Below, one piece after another: positions 16,987 through 24,459 of a stretch of DNA of 64,000 nt. Both the position numbers and the translations under genes were made by a program. Where the stretch lies: positions 1 to 64,000 of the forward strand of contig NZ_JAMWMR010000026.1 in NCBI RefSeq assembly GCF_023887685.1, read 5' to 3'. The number at the start of each line of letters is the position of its first letter. Within the stretch, counting starts at the first letter, position 1. The notes beneath the pieces are model-generated. The model was not told the DNA's origin and did no database searches. It was given only the letters and a program-made list of their open reading frames with translations. The DNA is from Streptomyces macrolidinus (GTDB taxonomy: Bacteria; Actinomycetota; Actinomycetes; Streptomycetales; Streptomycetaceae).

Positions 16987-17571
16987 ATGAGGACACTGAC
17001 CGTAAGCGAGAAGCCCGACCAGAGCTGGGGCGACCTCGTCCCGTTCTGGGAGGACATGGAGTGGCCCGAGGGCAACAAGGTGGAGATCATCGAGGGGATC
17101 ATCACCGTGTCACCTGCTCCGGCGTGTCGGCACAACTTGATCGCGTCCGACATCCAGCGTCGCCTCTACTCGGTGATTCCTGAAGACTGGGGAATCTTCC
17201 AGAGGTTGGCGATCGCTGTGCCCTCCTGTCTGGGCATGCTGATGCCGGACCTCGTGGTGACCCCGCTACCGGATGATGCAAAGGTGGATACCCACATCCC
17301 AGCAGGCCTCGCTGAACTCGTCGTCGAAGTGACGTCGCGTGCCAGCGCCCGCCACGATCGCGTCAGCAAGGCCGTCGCCTACGCGACTGCGGGTATCCCC
17401 CTCTACCTCCTCGTCGACAACTGGGCCCCCGGTGGGCCTACGGTCACGCTGTACGGCGAGCCCAAGGGCGATGTCTACCGGGTTCTGCGCGCAGGCAAGT
17501 TCGGCGACCCCATCGAGCTCCCCGCCCCCTTCGACCTCGTGATCGACACCGAAGAGTTCCCCGTCGGCTGA
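16987..17571 (+). CDS. Uma2 family (DUF820) endonuclease-fold protein
   Basis: A 194-aa protein of the Uma2/DUF820 family, which has a PD-(D/E)XK nuclease-like fold and is expanded in Streptomyces with no settled function. Candidate active-site residues are Glu in KVEIIEGIITVS, the PDLVV pair near residue 83 and ELVVEVTS near 105. I chose the ATG at 16987 (MRTLTVSEK) because GAGGGGAG precedes it; the open frame from 16912 would translate the deoA terminator. Its codon use has more A/T-ending codons than its neighbours. It is a lone gene, convergent with the AEC transporter. Confidence 0.75.
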   Translation: MRTLTVSEKPDQSWGDLVPFWEDMEWPEGNKVEIIEGIITVSPAPACRHNLIASDIQRRLYSVIPEDWGIFQRLAIAVPSCLGMLMPDLVVTPLPDDAKVDTHIPAGLAELVVEVTSRASARHDRVSKAVAYATAGIPLYLLVDNWAPGGPTVTLYGEPKGDVYRVLRAGKFGDPIELPAPFDLVIDTEEFPVG

Positions 17572-17578
17572 CGGCCCC

Positions 17579-18499
17579 TCACCCCAGCCACGCCGCCACC
17601 CCCACCAGCACCGGCACCGACAGCAGCGTCGACAGCAGGATCGACTGCTGGGCCAGGGACTCGCCCACCCGGTAGCGGCTCGCGTAGGTGAAGAGGTTCT
17701 GGGCCGCGGGCAGGGCTGCCGTGACCACCACGTCGAGCAGTCGGGCGCCGTGCAGGCCGAACGCGGTCGTTGCCAGGGCCCAGGCCGCCAGGGGCTGGCC
17801 CACCGACTTCAGGGCGACCGAGAGCAGCACCAGCGGGCGGTCGCCGCCCCGGCCAGGGGTTCCGCTGCCGTGCAGGGCGATGCCGAAGGCCAGCAGGACG
17901 GCCGGGACGGACATGTCGGCGATCAGGGTGAGAGGCTCCATGACCGGCTCGGGGACATGCAGTGAACTCGCCGAGATCAGGACCCCGCTCAGCGCGCCCA
18001 CCGCGATCGGGTTGCGCAGCGGCGTCAACAGGCGTTGCCACAGCGGGAGTCGAGCACCCGCGCCGGAGAGATCGAGGACCGTCAGGGCGATGGGTGTGAC
18101 CACGATCTGCTGGAACAGCAGGACCGGCGCCACCAGCGAGGCATCGCCCAGGACGTACGCGGCGATCGGGATGCCGAGATTGCCGGAGTTGACGTAGCCG
18201 GAGCACAGCGCGCCGATCGTCGTACGGCCCACGCCCCAGCGGCGGACGGTGCCGACCGCCACGAAGACGCCCCCGGCCGCCGCCGTGCTCAGCGCCGTCA
18301 CCAGCAGGCGGCTGGAGAAGACCACCGACAGATCGGCCCGGGCCAGCGTGGTGAACAGCAGGGCGGGGGTCGCCACTTGGAAGGCCAGCCGGGTCAGCAC
18401 CTCGCCGCCCTGGCCGCCGAGTGAGCCGCGCCGCCCGAGCGCGTAGCCGACCCCGATCACGACCGCGATCACCGCGAACCCGGTCAACACCCCCTGCAC
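17579..18499 (-). CDS. AEC (auxin efflux carrier) family transporter
   Basis: A 306-aa membrane protein with about ten hydrophobic segments in two inverted halves, typical of the AEC family. These carry small carboxylates or other organic anions; the substrate here is unknown. The start is GTG at 18499 (VQGVLTGFAVIAVVIG), placing the first helix at the N-terminus as in the family. It ends 7 nt from the Uma2 gene in convergent orientation, and its start is 24 nt from the divergent STAS gene. Confidence 0.83.
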   Translation of the reverse strand: MQGVLTGFAVIAVVIGVGYALGRRGSLGGQGGEVLTRLAFQVATPALLFTTLARADLSVVFSSRLLVTALSTAAAGGVFVAVGTVRRWGVGRTTIGALCSGYVNSGNLGIPIAAYVLGDASLVAPVLLFQQIVVTPIALTVLDLSGAGARLPLWQRLLTPLRNPIAVGALSGVLISASSLHVPEPVMEPLTLIADMSVPAVLLAFGIALHGSGTPGRGGDRPLVLLSVALKSVGQPLAAWALATTAFGLHGARLLDVVVTAALPAAQNLFTYASRYRVGESLAQQSILLSTLLSVPVLVGVAAWLG

Positions 18500-18523
18500 G
18501 CGGCCCCCTCGCCTCCGATTCCG

Positions 18524-18910
18524 ATGAGTTACGCCCGACGCGTCGGTCTAGGGATCGTGGAGACCGGAACACCCGCCGTGCTCGTGCTCACAGGACCCCC
18601 TACCCGGGAGGAGGTGAGGAGGCGGTGCGACGATGTGCGCGGGCTGCTGCGAGCGAGCCGGGCCGGGGCCGTGGTGTGCGATGTGGCCGGGCTGGGACCG
18701 CCCTGCCTGGGCGCCGTCGAGCTGCTGGCGAGGGTGCGGCTCACCGCGCGGCGGGCCGGGGGCCGCGTCCTGCTCCGCGGCCCCGACCCCGGGCTACTCG
18801 CCCTGCTGGACCTCGTCGGCCTCCGTTTCGAACTGGAGGGGCAGGCCGAACAGCGGGAACCACCGCTGGGTGTCGAGGAAGCAGTGGAGCCCGGTGATCC
18901 TGCCCTCTGA
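18524..18910 (+). CDS. STAS-domain protein
   Basis: A 128-aa single-domain STAS protein, the fold of anti-sigma-factor antagonists. The segment AVVCDVAGLGPPCLGAVELL (about 45-64) is where the regulatory Ser/Thr usually lies; here no Ser or Thr is obvious at that place, so phosphorylation control is doubtful. Its last 39 codons overlap, antisense, the 3' end of the neighbouring ECF sigma gene. Both readings look genuine: this one continues the STAS fold (LLDLVGLRFELEG) to its end. The partner kinase or sigma factor is unknown. Confidence 0.65.
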   Translation: MSYARRVGLGIVETGTPAVLVLTGPPTREEVRRRCDDVRGLLRASRAGAVVCDVAGLGPPCLGAVELLARVRLTARRAGGRVLLRGPDPGLLALLDLVGLRFELEGQAEQREPPLGVEEAVEPGDPAL

Positions 18911-19810
18911 GGTCTCCAGGGCCTGGATCGCCCACGCCGTGAGACCACCCGTCTCCGGGTCCGGCTTGTACTGCGCGAAGCCCGGCAGGCCGTTGACCTC
19001 CACGGGCAGCAGACGCGAGCCCGCGCAGGCGGAACCGAGCGTGGTCATGAACCCCGTGATGTCCGGCGTGCCGCGCAGCCACAGGTCGAACGGCGGCATC
19101 GTCATCACCGCGTCCTCGTGCAGCAGCGCCGTCAGCGCCGTCATGTCGTACCCCTCGAAGGCCGCCACATAGCGCTCCAGGAGCCCCCGCTGCTCCTCGT
19201 CCAGGGAGTCGGACACGGCGGCGTCGGCGCCCTGCTCGTTTCGCTCGGCCAGCGTCGCGCGGGCCCGCTGGAGCGCGCTGTTGACCGACGCGACCGAGGT
19301 GCCGAGCAGCTCGGCGACCTCGCTCGCCTTCCACGCCAGCACCTCGCGCAGGATGAGCACCGCCCGCTGCTTGGGCGGCAGTTGCTGCAGGGCGGCCATG
19401 AACGCGAGCCGCACCGACTCCTTCGCCACCGCGGCCTCCGCCGGGTCGCCCACCGTCGGCAGCACGCGCGCGTCCGGCATCGGCTCCAGCCACGTGTGGT
19501 CCGGGCGGGGGGTGAGGGCGGCCTGGGCCAGCGGCGTGGCGTCCGTCAGATCCATCGGGCGGGCCCGCTTGTTGCCCGCGTTCAGCATGTCCAGACAGAC
19601 GTTGGTCGCGATGCGGTACAGCCAGGAGCGCAGGGAGGAGCGGCCCTCGAACTTCTCATAGCTCCGCCAGGCCCGGACCATCGTGTCCTGCACCGCGTCC
19701 TCGGCCTCGAAGGAGGACCCGAGCATCCGGTAGCAGTACCCCGTCAGCTCGGTCCGGTGCTTCTCCAGCCGGACGTCGAGGTCCTCCACCGCCGCCGTAC
19801 CGTCACTCAT
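18794..19810 (-). CDS. ECF sigma factor with C-terminal SnoaL-like domain
   Basis: A 338-aa ECF sigma factor resembling the SigG/SigX5-type group whose members carry a C-terminal NTF2/SnoaL-like domain instead of a separate anti-sigma partner. Region 2 is at about residues 18-85 (YCYRMLGSSFEAEDAVQDTM), region 4 at about 135-185 (QLPPKQRAVLILREVL, then the helix-turn-helix AELLGTSVASVNSALQRAR). From about 200 onward is the SnoaL-like fold. ATG at 19810 is the first sensible start. Its 3' end overlaps the convergent STAS gene by 117 bp. The regulon is unknown. Confidence 0.85.
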   Translation of the reverse strand: MSDGTAAVEDLDVRLEKHRTELTGYCYRMLGSSFEAEDAVQDTMVRAWRSYEKFEGRSSLRSWLYRIATNVCLDMLNAGNKRARPMDLTDATPLAQAALTPRPDHTWLEPMPDARVLPTVGDPAEAAVAKESVRLAFMAALQQLPPKQRAVLILREVLAWKASEVAELLGTSVASVNSALQRARATLAERNEQGADAAVSDSLDEEQRGLLERYVAAFEGYDMTALTALLHEDAVMTMPPFDLWLRGTPDITGFMTTLGSACAGSRLLPVEVNGLPGFAQYKPDPETGGLTAWAIQALETSEGRITGLHCFLDTQRWFPLFGLPLQFETEADEVQQGE

Positions 19811-19918
19811 GGTCCACCCACCCCTGTGGCCGTACTCGCTCGCGCCCGTCGCGCCCCAGCACTTCGGAACCTACAACAGGCCACTGACAACGGCCCCCGA
19901 AGCAGAGGAATGCCCAGG

Positions 19919-21061
19919 TCAGCCCAACTGCCGTACGGACATGAGCAGATGCTGGTGGACCGGGCGCGCCCCGCTGCCACCGCCGTCACCGTCCGCCTCG
20001 GACCCCAGCCCGGTGAGCAGCGCCCGCTGGCCCACCCCCAGCAGTTCCATCCGCACCCGCGGCGTCTCGAAGGAGCCCAACGCGTCCAGCAGATACGCCG
20101 GATTGAAGGCCACGGACGCCTCCTCCGCGCCGCTCAGCGTGGCGGGCAACCGCTGCGCGGCGACGTCGTCCCCGTAGCCCGCCCCCAGCAGCACGGACCC
20201 GTCCGCCGAGAAGTCCAGCCGCACCGGACTGTTGGCCTCCGCCACCACCGCGACCCGTCGCACGGCCTCCACCAGCTCCTCGCACGCCACCTCGGCGACC
20301 GTGGCTCCCGCCATGTCGAACAGCGAGCCGTAGCGCGGCAGTCGCCCCTCCAGCAGCCGCACCGTCGCCCGTATGTCGCCCCCGGCGAAGCCGATCAGAC
20401 CCCCGTCGAGCCCGATGTGCACCCGCCCGGAGCGCGACAACGACCGCGTCACGTCGAGCAGTCGGCGCGCGGGCAGCAGCGCCTCCACCGGGTCGTCGCC
20501 GGCGGCGGCCTCCGGCTTCCACTCCAGCCGCCGTACGGCATACCGGTAGCGGTCCGACGCGGCCAGCGTCATCGTCCCGCCGTCCAGGGTCAGTTGGACC
20601 CCGGTCAGCGCGGGCAGCGTGTCGTCGCGGCCCGCGGCGACGGCTACCTGGGCGACGGCGGTCGCGAACGCGGCGGCGTCCACGCTCGCGTACGGCTGCG
20701 GCGCCGTCGGCAGCGTCGGGTACTCCTCCCGCGGCAGCGTCGAGAGCCCGAAGCGCGTACCGCCCGCCTCCACCGTGAACCGGCTGCCCTCCAGGGCGCA
20801 ACTGACCGGCCCGGCGGGCAGGACCCGGCAGATGTCCAGCAGTCTGCGCCCGAGGACGATCACCTGTCCGCCGACCGTCGTCTCCGCCTCGGTCTCGACG
20901 CACGCCGCCGTCTCCAGGTCGAACCCGGAGACGTTCAGCCGTCCGTCGGCCGCCTCGAGGAGCAGCCCGCCCAGCACCGGCACGGTCGTCCGCGCGGGCA
21001 GCACACGGGCCGCCCACCCCACGGCCTCGGTGAGATCGCCGCGATCGATCCGGAACTGCAT
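19919..21061 (-). CDS. Second DNA polymerase III beta (sliding clamp) paralogue
   Basis: A 380-aa protein of DnaN length and architecture: three clamp domains, beginning MQFRIDRGDLTEAVGWAARV and with recognisable segments such as LPREEYPTLP and VAVVAEANSPVRL. It is unlikely to be the main dnaN, which normally sits beside dnaA. The conserved C-terminal clamp motif (like MPVRL) reads MSVRQ here, losing Pro and the terminal Leu, so the partner-binding pocket may differ. ATG at 21061 is preceded by AGGGGG; an upstream frame to 21190 is probably not translated. It lies between an ECF sigma gene and an MFS gene, with no replication genes nearby. Confidence 0.85.
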   Translation of the reverse strand: MQFRIDRGDLTEAVGWAARVLPARTTVPVLGGLLLEAADGRLNVSGFDLETAACVETEAETTVGGQVIVLGRRLLDICRVLPAGPVSCALEGSRFTVEAGGTRFGLSTLPREEYPTLPTAPQPYASVDAAAFATAVAQVAVAAGRDDTLPALTGVQLTLDGGTMTLAASDRYRYAVRRLEWKPEAAAGDDPVEALLPARRLLDVTRSLSRSGRVHIGLDGGLIGFAGGDIRATVRLLEGRLPRYGSLFDMAGATVAEVACEELVEAVRRVAVVAEANSPVRLDFSADGSVLLGAGYGDDVAAQRLPATLSGAEEASVAFNPAYLLDALGSFETPRVRMELLGVGQRALLTGLGSEADGDGGGSGARPVHQHLLMSVRQLG

Positions 21062-21149
21062 GTACGAAACCCCCTGCTCGGCCCAGTCGTTCGGGCGGAC
21101 GCTATACGCGACCACTGACAACAGGCGCCGACCAGGGGGAATGCCGTAT

Positions 21150-21183
21150 CGGATCAGGCCGTCGCTTCGGATCAGGCCGTCGC
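21150..21183. repeat. Tandem 16-bp direct repeat at MFS gene 3' end
   Basis: CGGATCAGGCCGTCGC occurs at 21150-21165 and 21168-21183 with an 18-nt period. The second copy contains the MFS stop codon. It looks like a small slippage duplication. Confidence 0.6.
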
Positions 21184-22437
21184 GAGGCACCGCTCGGCTC
21201 GCGCCGCCCTCGACCCCAGCACCGTGATCGTCACGACACCGGCCACCGCCAGCAGACCCATGCCGACCGTTCCGGCCCAGCCGGAGGCGTGGAAGGCGAC
21301 CGCGCCGAGCGTGCTGCCCGCGCTGGAGCCGATGTAGTACGACGACTGGTAGAGGGCGGCGGCCTGGGCGCGGCCCCGCTTCGCCGTGTGGCTGACCGCC
21401 GACGACGCGACCGCGTGGCCCGCGAAGAAGCCCGCCGTGATCAGGACCAGACCGAGCAGCACCAGCGGCAGCACGGGCACCAGGGAGAGCAGCAGGCCCG
21501 CCGTCGTCGTACCGCCCGCGAGGTAGAGCGCGCCGCGGCGGCCCAGACGGCCCACCAGCCGACCGGCGGTCGACGCCGACACCGTGCCCACCAGATACAC
21601 CAGGAAGATCGAGCCGATGATGCCCTGCGGCAGGGAGAACGGCGCCTCGGTGAGGCGGTAGCCGATCACCGTGTAGACCCCGCCGAACACCATCATGAAC
21701 AGCGCCCCGATCGCGTACAGCCTGCGCAGCAGCGGATCGGAGAGGTGGTCACGGACCGAGCGGGCGAGCACGCGCGGGCGCAGCGAGCCCGGCTCGAAGT
21801 GCCTCGGCGTCGGCAGCAGGAGGCGGAAGGCCACCGCGCAGCCGACCGCGATCACCCCGACGGTACCCACGGCCACCCGCCAGCCCCACTCCTGCGCGAC
21901 CCAGCCGGTGATGATCCGGCCGCTCATCCCGCCGACGCTGTTGCCCGCCACGAACAGGCCGATCGCCGTGATCAGGGCCCGCGGGCTGACCTCCTCGGCC
22001 AGATACGCGGTCGCCGACGCGGGCAGTCCCGCGAGGGCCGCGCCCTGCACCGCCCGCAGCGCGATCAGCGTGCCCAGCGTCGGGGCGAAGGGGACCAGCA
22101 GACCGACGGTCACCGCGACCGCCAGCGACGCCGTCATCAGCGTGCGCCGTCCGAAGCGCTCGGACAGGGCGCTCATGGGGAGGACGAACAGGGCCAGCGC
22201 GCCCGTCGCGCCCGACACCGTCCAACTCGCGGCGCTCGCCGTGGCCCCGAAGTCGCGGGAGACGAGCGGCAGCAGGGCCTGCGTGGAGTAGAGGAGGGCG
22301 AAGGTCGCGACCCCCGCCAGGAACAGGGCGAGGCTCATCCGGCGGTAACCGGGGCCGCCCGGGGTCATACGGGAGTCGACGGAGGGGACGGGGTCGGCGC
22401 CCACGGGAGTGGACGCCTTGGTATCAGCGGCAGGCAT
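21172..22437 (-). CDS. MFS transporter (YnfM-like)
   Basis: A 421-aa major facilitator with 12 predicted helices after a polar N-terminus of about 35 residues. The MFS loop motif appears as LSERFGRRTLM near residues 90-101. It resembles the YnfM/arabinose-efflux-like subgroup, usually drug or metabolite exporters. It is divergent from a LysR regulator with only 62 bp between the start codons, so the pair probably share a control region, and the regulator may govern the transporter. The substrate is unknown. Confidence 0.85.
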   Translation of the reverse strand: MPAADTKASTPVGADPVPSVDSRMTPGGPGYRRMSLALFLAGVATFALLYSTQALLPLVSRDFGATASAASWTVSGATGALALFVLPMSALSERFGRRTLMTASLAVAVTVGLLVPFAPTLGTLIALRAVQGAALAGLPASATAYLAEEVSPRALITAIGLFVAGNSVGGMSGRIITGWVAQEWGWRVAVGTVGVIAVGCAVAFRLLLPTPRHFEPGSLRPRVLARSVRDHLSDPLLRRLYAIGALFMMVFGGVYTVIGYRLTEAPFSLPQGIIGSIFLVYLVGTVSASTAGRLVGRLGRRGALYLAGGTTTAGLLLSLVPVLPLVLLGLVLITAGFFAGHAVASSAVSHTAKRGRAQAAALYQSSYYIGSSAGSTLGAVAFHASGWAGTVGMGLLAVAGVVTITVLGSRAARAERCLATA

Positions 22438-22499
22438 GCTTAGAACGTACGGACCCGCCGCTCATGCGTCCAATGCACAGAATCCGCATAATCATTCCC
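22438..22499. promoter_or_regulatory. Shared MFS/LysR control region
   Basis: The 62-bp divergent gap is relatively A/T-rich and contains ATGCG...CGCAT (about 22464-22489) as an inverted repeat with a 16-bp spacer, plus CATAAT just upstream of the LysR start. LysR regulators commonly bind such interrupted palindromes between divergent genes. Confidence 0.4.
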
Positions 22500-23453
22500 A
22501 TGATGCATCAGCAGAGGCCAGCGGCCCGCCTGTCACCGTCCGGTGACACAGAAGACATCGTCGCGCTGCTCGCGCCACGCCTGGCGTACTTCGCCGGAGT
22601 GGCCCGTACCGAGCACGTCACACGTGCCGCGCAGGAGATGCAGGTCCCGCAGTCCACGCTGTCCCGCGCGCTCGTCCGGCTCGAAGAGGACCTGGGCGTC
22701 GAGCTGTTCGCCCGCCGGGGCCGGACGGTCGCGCTCACCCCGGTCGGCCGGACGTTCCTCGCCGCCGTCGAGCGTGCCCTCGCGGAGATCGAGCGGGCCG
22801 CCGAGGAGGTACGCGCGGACACCGACCCGGCCGCCGGGAAGGTCGCCTTCGGCTTCCTGCACACGATGGGCGCCGAGACCGTGCCCTCGCTGATCCACGC
22901 CTTCCGCGCCGACCACCCGCGCGTGCGCTTCAGCCTCGTGCAGAACTACGGCGAGGCGATGCTGGAGCGCCTGCGCGCGGGGGAGTTGGACCTGTGCCTG
23001 ACCTCCCCGGTGCCCGACGCCCCCGGTCTGGTCGCCCGCCGGATCGACGAGCAGAAGCTGCGGCTCGTGGTGCCCGCCGACCACCGGCTCGCGGGCCGCA
23101 AGCGCATCCGGCTCGCCGAGGCCGCCGAGGAGGCCTTCGTGACCCTCGAACCCGGCTACGGACTACGGCGCATCACCGACGACCTCTGCCGCCAGGCCGG
23201 GTTCGTCCCCCGGGTCGCCTTCGAGGGCGAGGAGGCGGAGACGCTGCGCGGGCTGGTCGCGGCGGGGCTCGGCGTGGCGCTGCTGCCGCCGCCCGCGGTG
23301 CCGCGCCCCGGCGTCGTGGAACTGACGGTCACGGCGCCGCGGGCCGTGCGCGAGATCGGGGTGGCATGGCTGGAGGGACATGTCGACACCCCGCCGGTCG
23401 CCGCGTTCAAGAAGTTCCTGCTGTCGAGACGGGGACGGCTGCTGCCCGGCTGA
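22500..23453 (+). CDS. LysR family transcriptional regulator
   Basis: A LysR-type regulator of 317 aa. The winged helix-turn-helix covers about residues 25-80 (HVTRAAQEMQVPQSTLSRAL, then FARRGRTVALTPVGRTFL) and the effector-binding domain follows (KVAFGFLHTMGAETVP). Adjacent ATGs at 22500 and 22503 are both possible, and an upstream frame to 22464 is also open. It is paired head-to-head with the MFS gene, suggesting it senses the transported compound. The effector is unknown. Confidence 0.87.
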   Translation: MMHQQRPAARLSPSGDTEDIVALLAPRLAYFAGVARTEHVTRAAQEMQVPQSTLSRALVRLEEDLGVELFARRGRTVALTPVGRTFLAAVERALAEIERAAEEVRADTDPAAGKVAFGFLHTMGAETVPSLIHAFRADHPRVRFSLVQNYGEAMLERLRAGELDLCLTSPVPDAPGLVARRIDEQKLRLVVPADHRLAGRKRIRLAEAAEEAFVTLEPGYGLRRITDDLCRQAGFVPRVAFEGEEAETLRGLVAAGLGVALLPPPAVPRPGVVELTVTAPRAVREIGVAWLEGHVDTPPVAAFKKFLLSRRGRLLPG

Positions 23454-23493
23454 TGACGCCTGCTGCCCGGTCGAGGGCGCGTGCGGGGGCCCC

Positions 23494-24255
23494 TCACTTC
23501 TTGAGCGTCCGCCCGAACCCCGCCGCGAGCGGCATCCGCAACCCCAGCGGCGGCGGGGCCGCCAGGGCGTCCTCCACCGGCCGGGCGAAGGCCCGCCCGA
23601 ACAGCGCGCCCAGCACGAAGTTCTCGGCCAGCGCGTGCACTTCGGACCGGTAGTGGCGCAGCCCGTGCCCGTCGGAGTGCACCTCGAAGCGGCAGATGTC
23701 GCGGTTCGTCTTCTTCGCGCGCGCCGCCAGCCGGAACGACCGCTCCGGGTCCGCGCGGGTGTCGCTGGTGCCGTGGACGATCATGACCCGCCGCCCGACG
23801 AGCTGCTTGACCGGTTCGAGCGTCGCCGCCCTGCCGTCCTCGGGCAGCCAGGGCGCCAGCGCCAGCACGGAGGTGACGGCCGTGTGCCCGGCCGCGCGCA
23901 GCGCCGCCCGGCCGCCCATGGCGAGGCCGACGAGGCAGACCGGCACGTCCCCGTAGCGCCGTACGACCTCGTCCGCGGCCCAGGTGGCGTCCTGCGCCAG
24001 GTGCGCCTCGTCGTCGTTCCAGCCCCGGTAGCGGTAGTGCACCGCGTGGCTGACGAGACCGTCGCGGTGCCCCGCGCGTGCGAGACGGCGGCCGAGCCCG
24101 CGCACGGAGGTGGTCGCCGTCCAGGGGGACGGCCCGCGGGTGGAGGCCTCCTCGCCACCCGGCAGCAGCAGCACCGCGCCGCTCACCGCCCTCGGCTCCG
24201 GACCGAGCGCTCTGCCCAGCCGGGCTCTGCGAACCGGCGTCGCTTGCTGTGCCAT
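23494..24255 (-). CDS. Alpha/beta hydrolase-fold protein lacking the nucleophile
   Basis: A 253-aa alpha/beta hydrolase-fold protein of the dienelactone-hydrolase/esterase type. The nucleophile elbow reads G-L-A-M-G (residues 110-114), so Ala112 occupies the position of the catalytic Ser, while the other triad residues appear present (Asp165 in HGTSDTR, His197 in SDGHGL). It may therefore be a non-catalytic or binding protein, or use another mechanism. The basic C-terminus ends in RTLKK. It is convergent with the LysR gene and divergent from adenosine deaminase. The start at 24255 (MAQQATPVRR) has no close competitor. Confidence 0.75.
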   Translation of the reverse strand: MAQQATPVRRARLGRALGPEPRAVSGAVLLLPGGEEASTRGPSPWTATTSVRGLGRRLARAGHRDGLVSHAVHYRYRGWNDDEAHLAQDATWAADEVVRRYGDVPVCLVGLAMGGRAALRAAGHTAVTSVLALAPWLPEDGRAATLEPVKQLVGRRVMIVHGTSDTRADPERSFRLAARAKKTNRDICRFEVHSDGHGLRHYRSEVHALAENFVLGALFGRAFARPVEDALAAPPPLGLRMPLAAGFGRTLKK

Positions 24256-24274
24256 CAGTCTCCTAGTGAGGGGA

Positions 24275-24294
24275 CCACCGGCCTCGGCCGGTGG
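24275..24294. other. Perfect hairpin upstream of hydrolase-fold gene
   Basis: CCACCGGC-ctcg-GCCGGTGG is a perfect 8-bp stem with a tetraloop, 20 nt before the leftward start codon. It is too close to be that gene's terminator and might act in its 5' leader, or be an insulator against transcription towards add. Confidence 0.5.
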
Positions 24295-24317
24295 GGGAAT
24301 GCTTCCCTGGCCTGTCG

Positions 24318-24343
24318 TACTGGAGCGGACCTACTGGAGCGGA
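24318..24343. repeat. 12-bp direct repeat in divergent add/hydrolase gap
   Basis: TACTGGAGCGGA occurs at 24318-24329 and 24332-24343, a 14-nt period. Such pairs can be binding sites for dimeric regulators; nothing identifies the binder. Confidence 0.45.
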
Positions 24344-24424
24344 GTCACCCAGAACAGTGTCAGAAGCGCTCGGGTAGAGAACCGTCCGGTGGATCACCTT
24401 TGGATATCGACACAACCCCCCGAC

Positions 24425-24453
24425 TGAACATCTACGCGCGTAGGGGCTAGGGT
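24425..24453 (+). promoter_or_regulatory. add promoter with nucleoside-salvage operator in its spacer
   Basis: TGAACA (24425-24430) and TAGGGT (24448-24453) are 17 bp apart. The spacer is the operator TCTACGCGCGTAGG (24431-24444) plus GGC. Transcription is predicted to start at or next to the ATG at 24460, giving a leaderless mRNA. A protein on the operator would block this promoter. Confidence 0.65.
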
Positions 24454-24459
24454 GCGAAA

